Shown: piece by piece, positions 12,292-21,683 of the stretch
Layout: the number at the start of each line of letters is the position of its first letter
Numbering within the stretch: the stretch's first letter is position 1
DNA from: Selaginella moellendorffii
Lineage: Eukaryota; Streptophyta; Lycopodiopsida; Selaginellales; Selaginellaceae
Length of the DNA: 64,000 nt
Reading direction: 5' to 3'
Assembly (NCBI RefSeq): GCF_000143415.4
Contig: NW_003314271.1
Coordinates: 2,733,729-2,797,728, forward strand
Translations under genes and position numbers: made by a program
The notes under the pieces: model-generated
Told to the model about the DNA's origin: nothing
The model's input: only the letters and a program-made list of their open reading frames with translations
Databases searched by the model: none

Positions 12292-15200
12292 TCAGTACCG
12301 CCTATAGTGAACGTTCGGTGAACTCTTCCTCGTCTCGTAGTGTGACCACTGGACACCATCCATGGCTTTGTAGCCGCCGCCACGGTCACCACGGTGGCCA
12401 CCACCGCTACCACCGAAGCTAAACCGCAGCAAGAAGTAGACGAATCCCATGGTACCCACGACGAATGCGCTGAGAACCGCGAAGTTAAACGTGACGACGT
12501 TGGATGCCGGAGCCAAGTCGTGCTCTATCCAGGCCTGGATCACTTTGTTGCGAGTTCCTGGGCTGAGAACCACGCCTTTGGTTGAGTCCGAGCCGCCGGA
12601 GGACTCGGCCATGTCTAGGTGCTTTCGTGCCACGGAGTGAGCAGCGTGCTTGAAGCCAAAGACGTAACGGGGGCCCGGCCAGAGGCACTTAGCCGACCAG
12701 AAGGACCACGACTTGAACATGTTGCCACTCTCACAGTCCTGCAATTGTGATGGTGAGTCAAGAGAATTGATTTGGAAAGAAGTGCTTGCTTTTACCTGCA
12801 TCCGGAGCTCTTTGTAAGCGTCCATTAGAGGATCGTAGCAGAAGGCGGCCATGAGAGCCGTGTTCTTCTTGAGGAGGTGGTCACGGGCCTCGCCAATTCT
12901 GTAAGACAGCTCCTTCCTCTTCTCGTCCACGGTTGGAACCGACGCAAAGTCTTTAACGGCGGATGTGTACTCTTGCAGCAATTGTTTCCCAAGTGTTTCA
13001 GCCTGAAGAAAAACCGTCAGTAAAATAAAACATGAAGCTCGAGTAGAGACACAAACCTTTGCCGTGATGGTTTCGTCGTTGTCAGGAAATGGTGCGAAAC
13101 GGTTTACTTCATCCTTGTAACGCTTTTCTAACTGTGTCTCGAGAACATCACAGAAAGCCTTGACATTGAGCTCGTTTTGTGCCTAGAAAAGTCAAACGAG
13201 TTAAATAAAAGAGCGAAGTAGTGGGTAATCGATACCTGAAGTTCCGAGTAACGTTGCTTGGAACAGTACTCTACACACTCGTATTCGTGATACCGGTACG
13301 GCTGATATAAGTGACCAATCCAGGTGCTCTCACTTTTCACGGCATTTGCATACGCTGATTTTCCGGAAGCCACAGCTGCGAGGTTGAGATCCTGAAGCTT
13401 CTTCACGGAGAAAGGTTTCTGGCCCGTCTCTCCGGTAAATCCACCAGCTCGAATAGATGACTCGTAGGCCTGTCGACAAGTCTTTTCAGCATTTTTAAGG
13501 ATTCCTGAGATCTTCTCCTCGTTCAGGCGTTTCACGCGATCACATTTAAGCTGAATGTCTTCTTGCATTTGGTTCTTTGCCTCAGTGTACAGGTGACTGC
13601 CTTTATGTGGTCCAGCCAAAGAATCATACCTGTACAAATGCAAGATAAGAAAGCCGATGAAACAAAGACTCGCACCTTCGCGTGACATTTTTTTCTGCTC
13701 GAGTGCACTGAGCTCCAATCTCGGATTCTAGCATAGGCAGTACGAGTCCTTCAATTTGCTTCACAGCAGACGCACGCAGACGTTCTCCCAAGAGAACTAG
13801 TACTTCTTTAACCTTGCGGTCATTCTCCTCCCTGTTAACCGGTAAGTAAATACCAGAACAACCAAATCAAAGTATAAGTACCTGTACTGGGTCTTCATAC
13901 GCTCAATCTTAATTGCGAGTTGAGTTTCGCAAATTGGTTTGGCAAGCTCCTCCGGCACTCCGACGCAGCGCCGCTTGCAATAGTCAATGGATTTTCGTTC
14001 TACAGAAAAGGAAGTTTAGAATAGAGAATCCCCGGAAATTGAATAAAGCTCACCAGTGAAGGTCAAAACTCGTTCGAGTTCTTCAGTTGTAAGAGCTGAT
14101 GCGGCAAGAGACTTCAGCGCAGCATCTGAATCCGGCATTTCTGATGCAGGAAGCTTTCCCTTCATCTTCTGCTTTGACGCTTTCGAGAATGCTTCCATCG
14201 ATAGCTGGAAGTACTGAACACCGCCAGAGAAAGAGCCCTCCGCAATTATGTCAGCCAAGACATCTCTCAGTTTCCTATCCGCATTGAGAGGGAAATCCTC
14301 GTTGACATAATGCACCAGGAGTGGGATCAGCCGGGCGACATTACGTCCAGTAAAGTTTCCATCCCCTTTAGCCTTGAGATCTCCGAAAACACCCTGGCGT
14401 AGGCTGTCAAGGTCCGAAACGTATTTTGGATGCAAGGCGTCGAAAAGCTCTGTATCTGCAGCTAATCCTTCGCCACCGACTTGATCACGGAGAGAATTCA
14501 TATCGGTCGGAGTCCTCAATGTGTAGCACGAAATTCCCTGACTGAAGAGTGTGTCTAGAGTCATGTCTCCTGTCTGAGCATGCGCTGCGATGAACTTCTG
14601 GAGATACTTGACCGGCGAGGTCGCGGGATTCAGGTCCATGTCGAATCCTTGAACTACCCATGTCAGCGGGGGGAACTTAAGTGTCTCCAAAAGCAAAAAT
14701 GGGTCAACATCTATCGAACTAGTTGTCTCTGAAGAAAGAAAAGAAAGAATGCTCGTCAGAAGAGAACACCAAAAGTATGATCCTTACCAGCTGTTGCGTG
14801 AGCGGTGTGAAGCCAATTCTGTAAGTTAAACACCTGTGCCTGCTTGGACAAGTCGGCAAGAGAACTCACTGACTGAGCGTCACCTGAAAGTATAGCAAGA
14901 GAACTTGTCTAGGATCTCGGGAAAAACAGGTGGATCCTTACCAATTGTTCGCAGAGTGTTGTAAACAAGATGAGAACTTATCAGTGTCGAAACAGCGAAA
15001 ATCCTAGCATCGTAGAGCCTGGAGGCGCCATCGCCGTAGAAACCTTCGGTGTCCAGGAGAACGACGCGAGAACCATCCACGCCGCGGAGCTTCTCCTTCG
15101 GCAAGATTCGTATCCAGACACCCCTCGTCTCAGGGTCTGGCTTGGCACCGACAGTGAATCCACGCGTGGAGTTCATCAAAACATTGAGAAGGAAAGATTT

Positions 15201-15600
15201 TCCACTGTCCACGAGAAAAAGAAAGGATCAGGCTACATGCAAGAAAAGCAAAGAAGAAAAGAACATACCTGTGGTAAGGCCCGACGATGGAAACCAGCGA
15301 AACTGGCTCTTTGATGGCGGCCAGCTTTTCAAGAACTACTTCGTTTACCTCGAGCCTGTCGTGCCCCGCCGCTGGCTTCAAGAGCTGGAAAGCCTCCTCT
15401 TCCTCGTCCTCGCCGAGCGGCAAATCCGCAAGCGCTACTTGAAGCATCTCCCTCTGCTGCTGCGAAATCACGAGCGCGGCGTCGTCACCATCAGCACGAT
15501 CGTCATCTTCTATCACGGTAATCTCCAACTGCGCGCACAGGGACGACACAAAAACCCCGAGCACGGCCAAGGCGAGGACGCCGCGCCGAGAGACCCTCAT
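12292..15600 (-). CDS. Guanylate-binding-protein-like large GTPase with C-terminal membrane anchor
   Basis: Ten exons (15600-15269, 15204-14942, 14883-14788, 14728-14054, 13999-13882, 13831-13676, 13629-13236, 13182-13057, 13002-12796, 12738-12292) join in frame to 937 residues. The protein begins with a hydrophobic signal-like segment ('RGVLALAVLGVFVSSLCA'). The GBP-type G domain follows: P-loop 'GPYHSGKSFLLN' split by an intron, switch region 'ETRGVWI', and G3 'LLDTEGF'. Then comes a long helical region rich in charged residues. Near the C-terminus is one transmembrane helix ('FAVLSAFVVGTMGFVYFLL') and a Gly-rich tail. This order matches plant GBP/atlastin-like GTPases thought to act on membranes. 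The start lies 19 bp downstream of the stop of the PPR gene 15620-17590 on the same strand. I judge GBP-like more likely than RHD3/Sey1 because of the G-domain motifs. The cellular role is not known from sequence. Confidence 0.85.
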
Positions 15601-15619
15601 CGCCAAGAACCCTAAAAAA

Positions 15620-17590
15620 CTAAAGCTCTGTTTTTAGGGTTCTTGACACCTGGTATGAGTTGAGATTTGCTAGCAACGCGTGAGAGGCGGCGCTCAGTGG
15701 ATCCACATCCCCGGCACGTTTGCTGGCCCTGTGCGATCCATCTGGGATTAGATTGTAAGCGCTGAGGAGCGATTTCCAGGCGGTCTCGTCCGGCACGAAG
15801 GGCATGCTGTCGATCAGATCATCGGCATCGCCCAGCCGCCCTGCCCGCCCCAGCAGATCCACCAGGCAGTAGAAATGCTCGCCCTTGGCCTCGATCGCGA
15901 AGTCCTGGATCATCGACGCGAAGAACTCGCGGCCTTCGCTCACCAATCCGCTGTGGCTGCACGCCGCCAGGACGCTCAGGAAGCAAATCTCGTCGATCCT
16001 CTCGCCCTGGAGCTTCATCCGGTGGAAGAGGTGGAGTGATCCAGCGGCATCGCCGGCGCGGGCGCTGGCGGCGATGATCGCGTTCCACACGAAGAAGTCG
16101 CGATCGGGGCAGCGGTAGAAGATCTCTTGCGCGGCGTCCAGGTGCCCTGCCTGGCCGTAGGCCGTGAGCATGGCGGTGGAGGAGACGGCGTCGCGCTGGG
16201 GCATTCGATCGAAGATCTCGCGCGCTTGGCGATGATCGTGGCCCTGGCAGTGGCCGGCGAGAAGAACCAGCCACGACACGAAATTTCTCTCGGGCATTTG
16301 CTGGAAATACTCCATCGCCGTGGAGATCCTTGGCTCCTCCTCCATCGTCTCGATCAGGCTGGGGATCTGCGCTGCCGCTCCCACCATCGCGTTCCAGGAC
16401 ACTAGATCCCGCGCGGGCATTCGATCAAACACCGCCGCCGCGTCGCTCGGGCGCGCCATGACGGCAAACCCTTGCAGCATCGCGGTCCAGGAGAAGACGC
16501 AAAGCATCGATCGGGTGTCCTCGCGGAAGAACATCGCGGCCGCGCTCTCGATCCGGCCAGCGCGCGCCAGCGCCTCGATCGTCGTGGTCCAGGATACGGC
16601 ATCCCACACGGGCATCCGGCGAAATATTTCCAGCGCTTCTTGTTCTTGGCCAGCATCCGCGTAGCCCGTGGCGACCGCATTCCACGCGACGCTGTTCCTC
16701 TGCGGCATCCGATCGAAGATCTCCCTGGCGTCGCCGATCAGCGAGCGGCGAGCGTGATTCACCGCCAGCGCCGTCCAGGAGATCACGTCCCTTGCCGGCA
16801 TTCTCTCGAATCTGGCCCTCACCTCCTCGATCGAGCCCGCGGCGGCGCCATCGTCCAGGATCGCGTTCCAGGACACGCTGCTGCGCTCCGGCATCGCATC
16901 GAACAGCCGCTTGGATCGATCGCCCTGGCCGTGGCCGGCGTAGGCGCTGATCATCTCGTTCCAGGAGACGACGCTCCAGCAGCTCATCCTGGCGTGGATT
17001 TCCTCCACCTCGCGCAGATGCCCGGCCTGGGCGCACGCCGTCACGGCCAGATTCCAGGCAACCTCGTTGCGCTGCGGCATGATATCAAAGACGCGCTTCG
17101 CTCCATCGAATCTCCCGTATTGCACAAACCCTGCTAAGATCGTCGTCCACGAAACCACGCTATGCCCGGCCATCCGCTCAAACGCGTTCTGGGCATACTC
17201 TGGATGCCCTCTTTGGGCAAATGCCGTAATAAGCATATTCCACACCACAACGTCGCGGACGGGCATTCTATCAAACGCGTTCTTGGCATCTTTGATCCAT
17301 GCGTTGTGGATGAATGCCAAGATAAGAAGGCTCCAAGAGAAGATATTTGGGGAGATGATCCCATGAAAGACATTAAGTGCCCTGTTGGGGCTTCCCAGTC
17401 TCCCATAAAGCTGGATCAAGAGATTTGAGAGGAATCTAAAACCGCTGTGATCCACTCCCTGGAAATTCAAAACCCTAGAGTGGAGCTGCGATGCGAGGTC
17501 GAGATTATCGCACGATTTTAGGCGAGATGCGACTAGCTCGTGTTCGTGCTGCATAGAAAAGTATTCTCCCGCGTAGTCTCTCTTAAACAT
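15620..17590 (-). CDS. PLS/P-type pentatricopeptide repeat protein with degenerate E region
   Basis: An intronless frame gives 656 residues from the ATG at 17590. Almost the whole protein consists of PPR motifs with the recurring core 'RMPxRDxVSWNAMxxAYAxxG' (for example 'RMPVRDVVVWNMLITAFAQRG'). Many motifs are short S-like repeats of about 31 residues, a pattern common in lycophyte PPR proteins. The C-terminus has 'DSMPFVPDETAWKSLLSAYN' (E1-like) followed by a degenerate tail ending in SRTLKTEL; no DYW domain is present. A role in organellar RNA binding is inferred from the family. A broken copy of the N-terminal part occurs at about 40800-41315 and a shorter trace at about 51095-51165. Confidence 0.88.
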   Translation of the reverse strand: MFKRDYAGEYFSMQHEHELVASRLKSCDNLDLASQLHSRVLNFQGVDHSGFRFLSNLLIQLYGRLGSPNRALNVFHGIISPNIFSWSLLILAFIHNAWIKDAKNAFDRMPVRDVVVWNMLITAFAQRGHPEYAQNAFERMAGHSVVSWTTILAGFVQYGRFDGAKRVFDIMPQRNEVAWNLAVTACAQAGHLREVEEIHARMSCWSVVSWNEMISAYAGHGQGDRSKRLFDAMPERSSVSWNAILDDGAAAGSIEEVRARFERMPARDVISWTALAVNHARRSLIGDAREIFDRMPQRNSVAWNAVATGYADAGQEQEALEIFRRMPVWDAVSWTTTIEALARAGRIESAAAMFFREDTRSMLCVFSWTAMLQGFAVMARPSDAAAVFDRMPARDLVSWNAMVGAAAQIPSLIETMEEEPRISTAMEYFQQMPERNFVSWLVLLAGHCQGHDHRQAREIFDRMPQRDAVSSTAMLTAYGQAGHLDAAQEIFYRCPDRDFFVWNAIIAASARAGDAAGSLHLFHRMKLQGERIDEICFLSVLAACSHSGLVSEGREFFASMIQDFAIEAKGEHFYCLVDLLGRAGRLGDADDLIDSMPFVPDETAWKSLLSAYNLIPDGSHRASKRAGDVDPLSAASHALLANLNSYQVSRTLKTEL

Positions 17591-17868
17591 GAGCCGTCAA
17601 GACTAGGTTTTATAACGAATATTTGCCACCTTTTTTGCAATCCCTTTGGCGCTCATTTGCTTTTCAAGGCCAAAGTTTTTAATATGGTGATCTTTCATTT
17701 CCCTCAACTAAAGACACTCTTGACAGGCCAAGATCGCTGAAATCACTCTCCTCGCTCAAACGTCTCCTTGACATAACTAGAATGGCATTGGATCACTGGA
17801 TGCCGTAGCTGGCCTAAGCCACAATTCATTAAAGTCAGGATCCCGGTGATCCATGTACTAGAAGATTG

Positions 17869-17987
17869 TGTAGAAATATCCAGATCAGATCCACAAGCTA
17901 ACGTGGAGGCCATGTAAATATTTATATGCAGAAAATACAAAGTGGTAGTTATGGGAAAAGAATGCGTAACCGCCTCCAAGTCTAACA
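17869..17987 (+). repeat. Left LTR of the Copia element (119 bp)
   Basis: It begins TGTAGAAATATCCAGATC and ends TCTAACA, immediately before the primer-binding site. It matches 20597-20699 over most of its length, including GTGGAGGCCATGTAAATATT. Confidence 0.75.
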
Positions 17988-18261
17988 TGGTATCCGAGCC
18001 GAGGGAAATGACGCTTGGGAGAAGCAACAGAAAAGTCTTGGTGAGAGCAAGCAGATCTTGATCACTCACGAGCCATTCTCCAGCGTGTGAACGATCGATT
18101 GCAGAAGAAGACACAAGAAAAACGACATCGAGCAATCGAATGCTTTTTGTCCAGCAAGGTTGCCAGTGGTTGAAACCCTTGCAGGAATGACGACAAGCAA
18201 AGCCTTTCCGATCCCGATGTTTAGTGGCACTGATTTTGAAAACTGGACGAAAGAGATTATG

Positions 18262-18727
18262 TTCATTTTTCTCCTATACGATTTTCTTAGAATTGTCCAG
18301 GGTACAGAGCTCAAATCAGCAGCCAGTGACTAAGAAGAATCGTTGTCCTTGATGGGCATTGGAACCTTTTAACAAGTCATGGACCTGCTTCCTTTACGAA
18401 ATTACGAGCTCTCCTAAACTGGTGAGCTGGGACAGAATAGAGGCCTAGAAATGTCGCTGGAGACTCGTCAGATCCCATTCTAAACCCGAAGAACTTAGAC
18501 TTCAACTCCACTTACTTGATTGCCAAACGTGGTCTTCAAGGTCGTCCAATGTTCAGCAGCTGTCTTTGTGAGGTCAAGATGGTGGTGATGAAGCTTTCCA
18601 AGTCCAATGCCCATCAGAGGAAAACACGTTGTCATTCCTCGCATGCCATTCTTCTTAGTCACTGGCTGCTGATTTGAGCTCTGTCCCCTGGACAGTTCGA
18701 AGACAATTGTCCCGGAGAAAAATGAAC
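18262..18727. repeat. Inverted repeat inside the Copia element
   Basis: The gag-derived stretch 18262-18363 recurs in reverse complement at about 18603-18727. Shared blocks include GAGCTCAAATCAGCAGCCAG and GATGGGCATTGGA. The arms are about 100-125 bp and the spacer about 240 bp, so a transcript could fold into a long hairpin. Confidence 0.7.
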
Positions 18728-20596
18728 GAGACCAGTTTTTAAATTTAAGAGTTCAAGCTCCAATTTTACTTGAAGAGGAATCGGGCACTAGACAGCGCCA
18801 GCAGCAAGGCGCTCAGCAGGCGAAGAGAAGTAGTCTCAGCAAGAAACCGAGATCCCGCCCAGGAGGAGCAGCCAGTCTCATCTGATCACGAAGATGAAGT
18901 CCTCACGCCCTTTGACGATGGTTTCATGTTCGATACACTTTTTTCTGAGTCTGGTGATGCTGGTGCAGCAGCCGCAGTGCCAGCAGCTCCTCAGTCGCCA
19001 ACAGCTATGCCATCGTCTTCTTGTCCCTTTCAGACTGCAGCGGCAGAGTCAGTTACTTGTCACAGCGTGCCTTAAGAGTCTCGCAGCATGGACACAAATA
19101 TTTTGCTGCAGTAGGACATGCTTTGGTTGAGCCAAAGTCTGTCCAGGAAGCTCTTACTTCTCCAGAGGCAAAGCAATGGCGAGCAGCCAACTCGCTCCTT
19201 AAGAACCAGGTAAGGGATTTAGTTCCACTATCAGCAGGCCACAAGGTCGTCAGTACCAAATGGTTGTTCAAACTCAAGCTCAACACTACTGATGAGGTGA
19301 TGTGTTACAAAGCTCGTTTTGTAGCCAAAGGATTTTCTCAGGTGGCAGGTTTTCTGCCACCTGAGAAATTAAGAAGATTGTGGTACCATCTTCCCCAATG
19401 GTAAAGATAGTGTCCATTCTACTTCTTTTCCAGATTGCAAATTGCTGGAATCTTGAAGTTCACCAGCTATGGCGAGTTGCAGAAGGAGGTTTTTGTTTCA
19501 CAGCCTGAAAGCTTCATCTAGAAAGGAAGTGAGACGTTTGTTTGCAGGCTTAAAAAAGCACTCTATGATTTGCGGCAATAGCGCAGATTGTGGTATAACC
19601 ATGTTGACAGGTTTCTCTAACATCTTGGCATTATCAAAATTTAAGCAGATGGCAACTTCTACAAATTCTTTTCAAGACACAACTTCACTCTCCTTGCTGT
19701 GGATGACAATTTGATAACAGCCTCTGAGCTAAATCTGGTATGTTATTTTGAGCAATGTTTTTTTTTTATCAAAATTTGAGATCTCGAGGTGTTCTAGGCA
19801 GGTGTCATTGAACTCTCTCAGGCATACTAGGAGGAAGTTCTCAGCAAGCCAATTGCAATGCCATTTCCAACAAGTAAAATGCCAAGCCAATGGCAATGCC
19901 ACTTCCAACAGGCCTACTCCTTATGACAACACAAAGTCCTTTATCTGAGGAGGAGAAGTAGGCTATGGAAAACGTTCCATATAAGCAAGTTGTTAGATGT
20001 TTGCTTTATTTGGCAGTATGCACAAGACTAAACTTGGCCTTTGCAGTTGGCATAGAGTGTTATTAAATGGGTTATGAGATATCTAGAGAACTACATCGAA
20101 GTATAGGTTGAGATATAGCAACAAGTAACAAACTGCTCTCAGAAACAGTGGGAGCAGCCACAGGATGTATCTTACTCTCATATTAGGCAGGTGATAACAT
20201 ATCTAGAAAATCAACATCAAGCTACTTTTTTTTTTGGATGTCAACTGGACCAGCAAGAGGCAAGTTACCATAGCTCTATCAAGTACAGAAGCTGAGCACA
20301 CTGGAGCTACCTTTGCAACACTTGTGGTTGCAGCAGATTGAGATTCAAGTTCCACAAGATCTTTTGCAACAATTGAAGTGCCATCGAATTGTCAAAAAAC
20401 CCGAAGTACCATTCAAGAACAAAACACTTGACATAAAGGTACACTTTATTAGAGAGCACGTTGAGCGAAAGAAGATTTTCTTGGAGTACATTTTTACCAA
20501 GGAAATGGTTGCTGATATTTTGACCAAGACACTAGCTCGAAACAAATTTGAGCTACACAGATCAGATGCAGATCATGGAGCCTCCCTGAGTGGGAG

Positions 20597-20699
20597 TGTA
20601 GAAACATCCAGATTGGATCCACGAGCTAATGTGGAGGCCATGTAAATATTTATATGGACAAAATTGGTAGTTAAGGGAAAAGAACCTCGAAGTTTAACT
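20597..20699 (+). repeat. Right LTR of the Copia element (103 bp)
   Basis: It begins TGTAGAAACATCCAGATT after a purine-rich tract and matches the left LTR with several substitutions and a short deletion. The last bases are AACT rather than the expected CA, so the exact right edge is uncertain by a few bases. Confidence 0.7.
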
Positions 20700-21100
20700 G
20701 TCATGTTTGGAAACATGACATGCACGACATCCTCCCAGACGTAGGGAAGATCTTGAGGTCGTCTCTTCCTTGGATAGAGATCAAAGCGAACTTCATCGAC
20801 CTTCTCGATCATCCCCGCCTTCCACACAATGCTCCAAAGTGAGAGGGCTTCCACTGTTGTCTGGTCTATCCGGGTCTCCCACTTTCCCTGGGCTCCGCGG
20901 GCGTAAGAATTTGAATGCATGATGAAAGAGACATCGCAATTTTGGTCGCAGTAGTGTACTATCGGGTAAACGTTTCTGCTGACTACCTTGCGAAGGATGA
21001 GATCCTGGATGTCCCATGGCAGTTCTGGGGGCAGAGGTACGCCAGGAACAGTTGCCGCGCCGAGGTTCGTAAGCTTTTTAGCGTAGATCCAGATGATCAA

Positions 21101-21435
21101 TAAACAAACGTATTTTCTCTTCCCTTCTCCTAAGATTGTCTAGTCCTCGTGTATATGTTCTATGAAGTGAAAGATCACCATATTGACAAAAACTCAAGAG
21201 CTCCAGCAAACAAACCCTGCCTGGTTTGCAGTGAAATCTCAGAAAAGAAGACGAGCAAGAAAGCAGCAGCGGCAGCAGCAGCAGCCTGGTGGAAGATCTT
21301 GTAAAGTAACTTCGCGCCGATCGATCTTGTCATTTCCCTCCACGCATCCATCCCTGCATTCTCTAGCAAAAATATCTGCAGCTGTCAATCAATTCTTCCT
21401 TATGCTCGCTGCATTCCCTTGTATGTTATGGTATC
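21101..21435. other. Spacer left of the transposon array, no clear gene
   Basis: This 335-bp stretch holds a CAG/AGC-rich low-complexity patch (about 21260-21295) and no convincing gene. It ends GTTATGGTATC at the left border of the array. Confidence 0.4.
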
Positions 21436-21500
21436 TTAACGGGCTGTGGCTCACCCATTAACTTGATCCAGCCGTTGGCAGCCGTCGGATCAAGTCAGGT

Positions 21501-21660
21501 TCTCTGTGAAAATTTTACTGTTGTCAGCCACATTCTGGAGAACGTGGCTGACAGCTACCAGGTTTTAGAGAACCCACCTGCCAGCCGCCAGGTTCTGGAG
21601 AACGTGGCTGCTGTCATCCAGGTTCTAGAGAACTTGGCTGCCAGTAACCACGTTCTCCAA
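21501..21660. repeat. 30-bp direct repeats (iteron-like) at the left end of unit 1
   Basis: Dyads of the form GTTCT-NN-AGAAC recur at exactly 30-bp spacing (at 21531, 21561, 21591, 21621, 21651), with a weaker one about 33 bp earlier. The sequence between dyads is also similar (CGTGGCTGNCAGC). The same array is present in unit 2 (about 24765-24925), unit 3 (about 28030-28190) and unit 4 (about 31300-31460). Regularly spaced dyads suggest binding sites for a dimeric protein, possibly the recombinase. Confidence 0.75.
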
Positions 21661-21683
21661 TCAGACGAGATGCAATTGCTTTT

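Larger units (their letters stand above)
17869..20699 (+). mobile_element. Decayed Ty1/Copia-type LTR retrotransposon with very short LTRs
   Basis: The element is bounded by two related terminal repeats (17869-17987 and 20597-20699). Directly after the left LTR is TGGTATCCGAGCC (17988-18000), a near match to the initiator-Met tRNA primer site used by plant Copia elements. Before the right LTR is GAGTGGGAG, a Copia-like polypurine tract. Inside are a gag N-terminal piece ('FSGTDFENWTKEIMF', ~18215-18320), an RT piece ('EALTSPEAKQWRAA' to 'YKARFVAKGFSQVAG', ~19130-19350) and an RNase H trace ('ALSSTEAEHTGATFATL', ~20270-20330). All have stops and frameshifts and most of integrase is missing. 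No target-site duplication is apparent. The insertion disrupts the gene 17743-21100. Confidence 0.8.
17743..21100 (-). pseudogene. Unrecognised gene split by a Copia insertion
   Basis: On the minus strand a frame runs from about 21100 to 20700 ('PPELPWDIQDLILRKVVSRN', later 'RIDQTTVEALSLWSIVWKAG'). It resumes in homologous sense at 17868-17743 ('ITGILTLMNCGLGQLRHPV'). Between them lies the Copia element 17869-20699. The related copy at 41365-41754 has the corresponding sequences side by side ('LTGIPTLMNCGLCQRQ'), which shows that the element interrupted a once continuous gene. The start 'LPPELPWDIQDLILRKV' looks like an F-box opening, and the rest is faintly like PP2-type domains ('WK' after an 'IDQTT' strand). 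Both are weak resemblances, so no function is assigned. The 3' part also ends early compared with the copy at 41.4 kb. Confidence 0.55.

Noticed and set aside
21501-21660. CRISPR-like array because of regular 30-bp spacing
   Set aside because: Repeat and spacer are both conserved and the setting is a plant nuclear genome; these are direct repeats, not repeat-spacer units.
21501-21660. Heat-shock elements (TTC/GAA dyads)
   Set aside because: The half sites are four bases apart rather than the two required for a standard heat-shock element.
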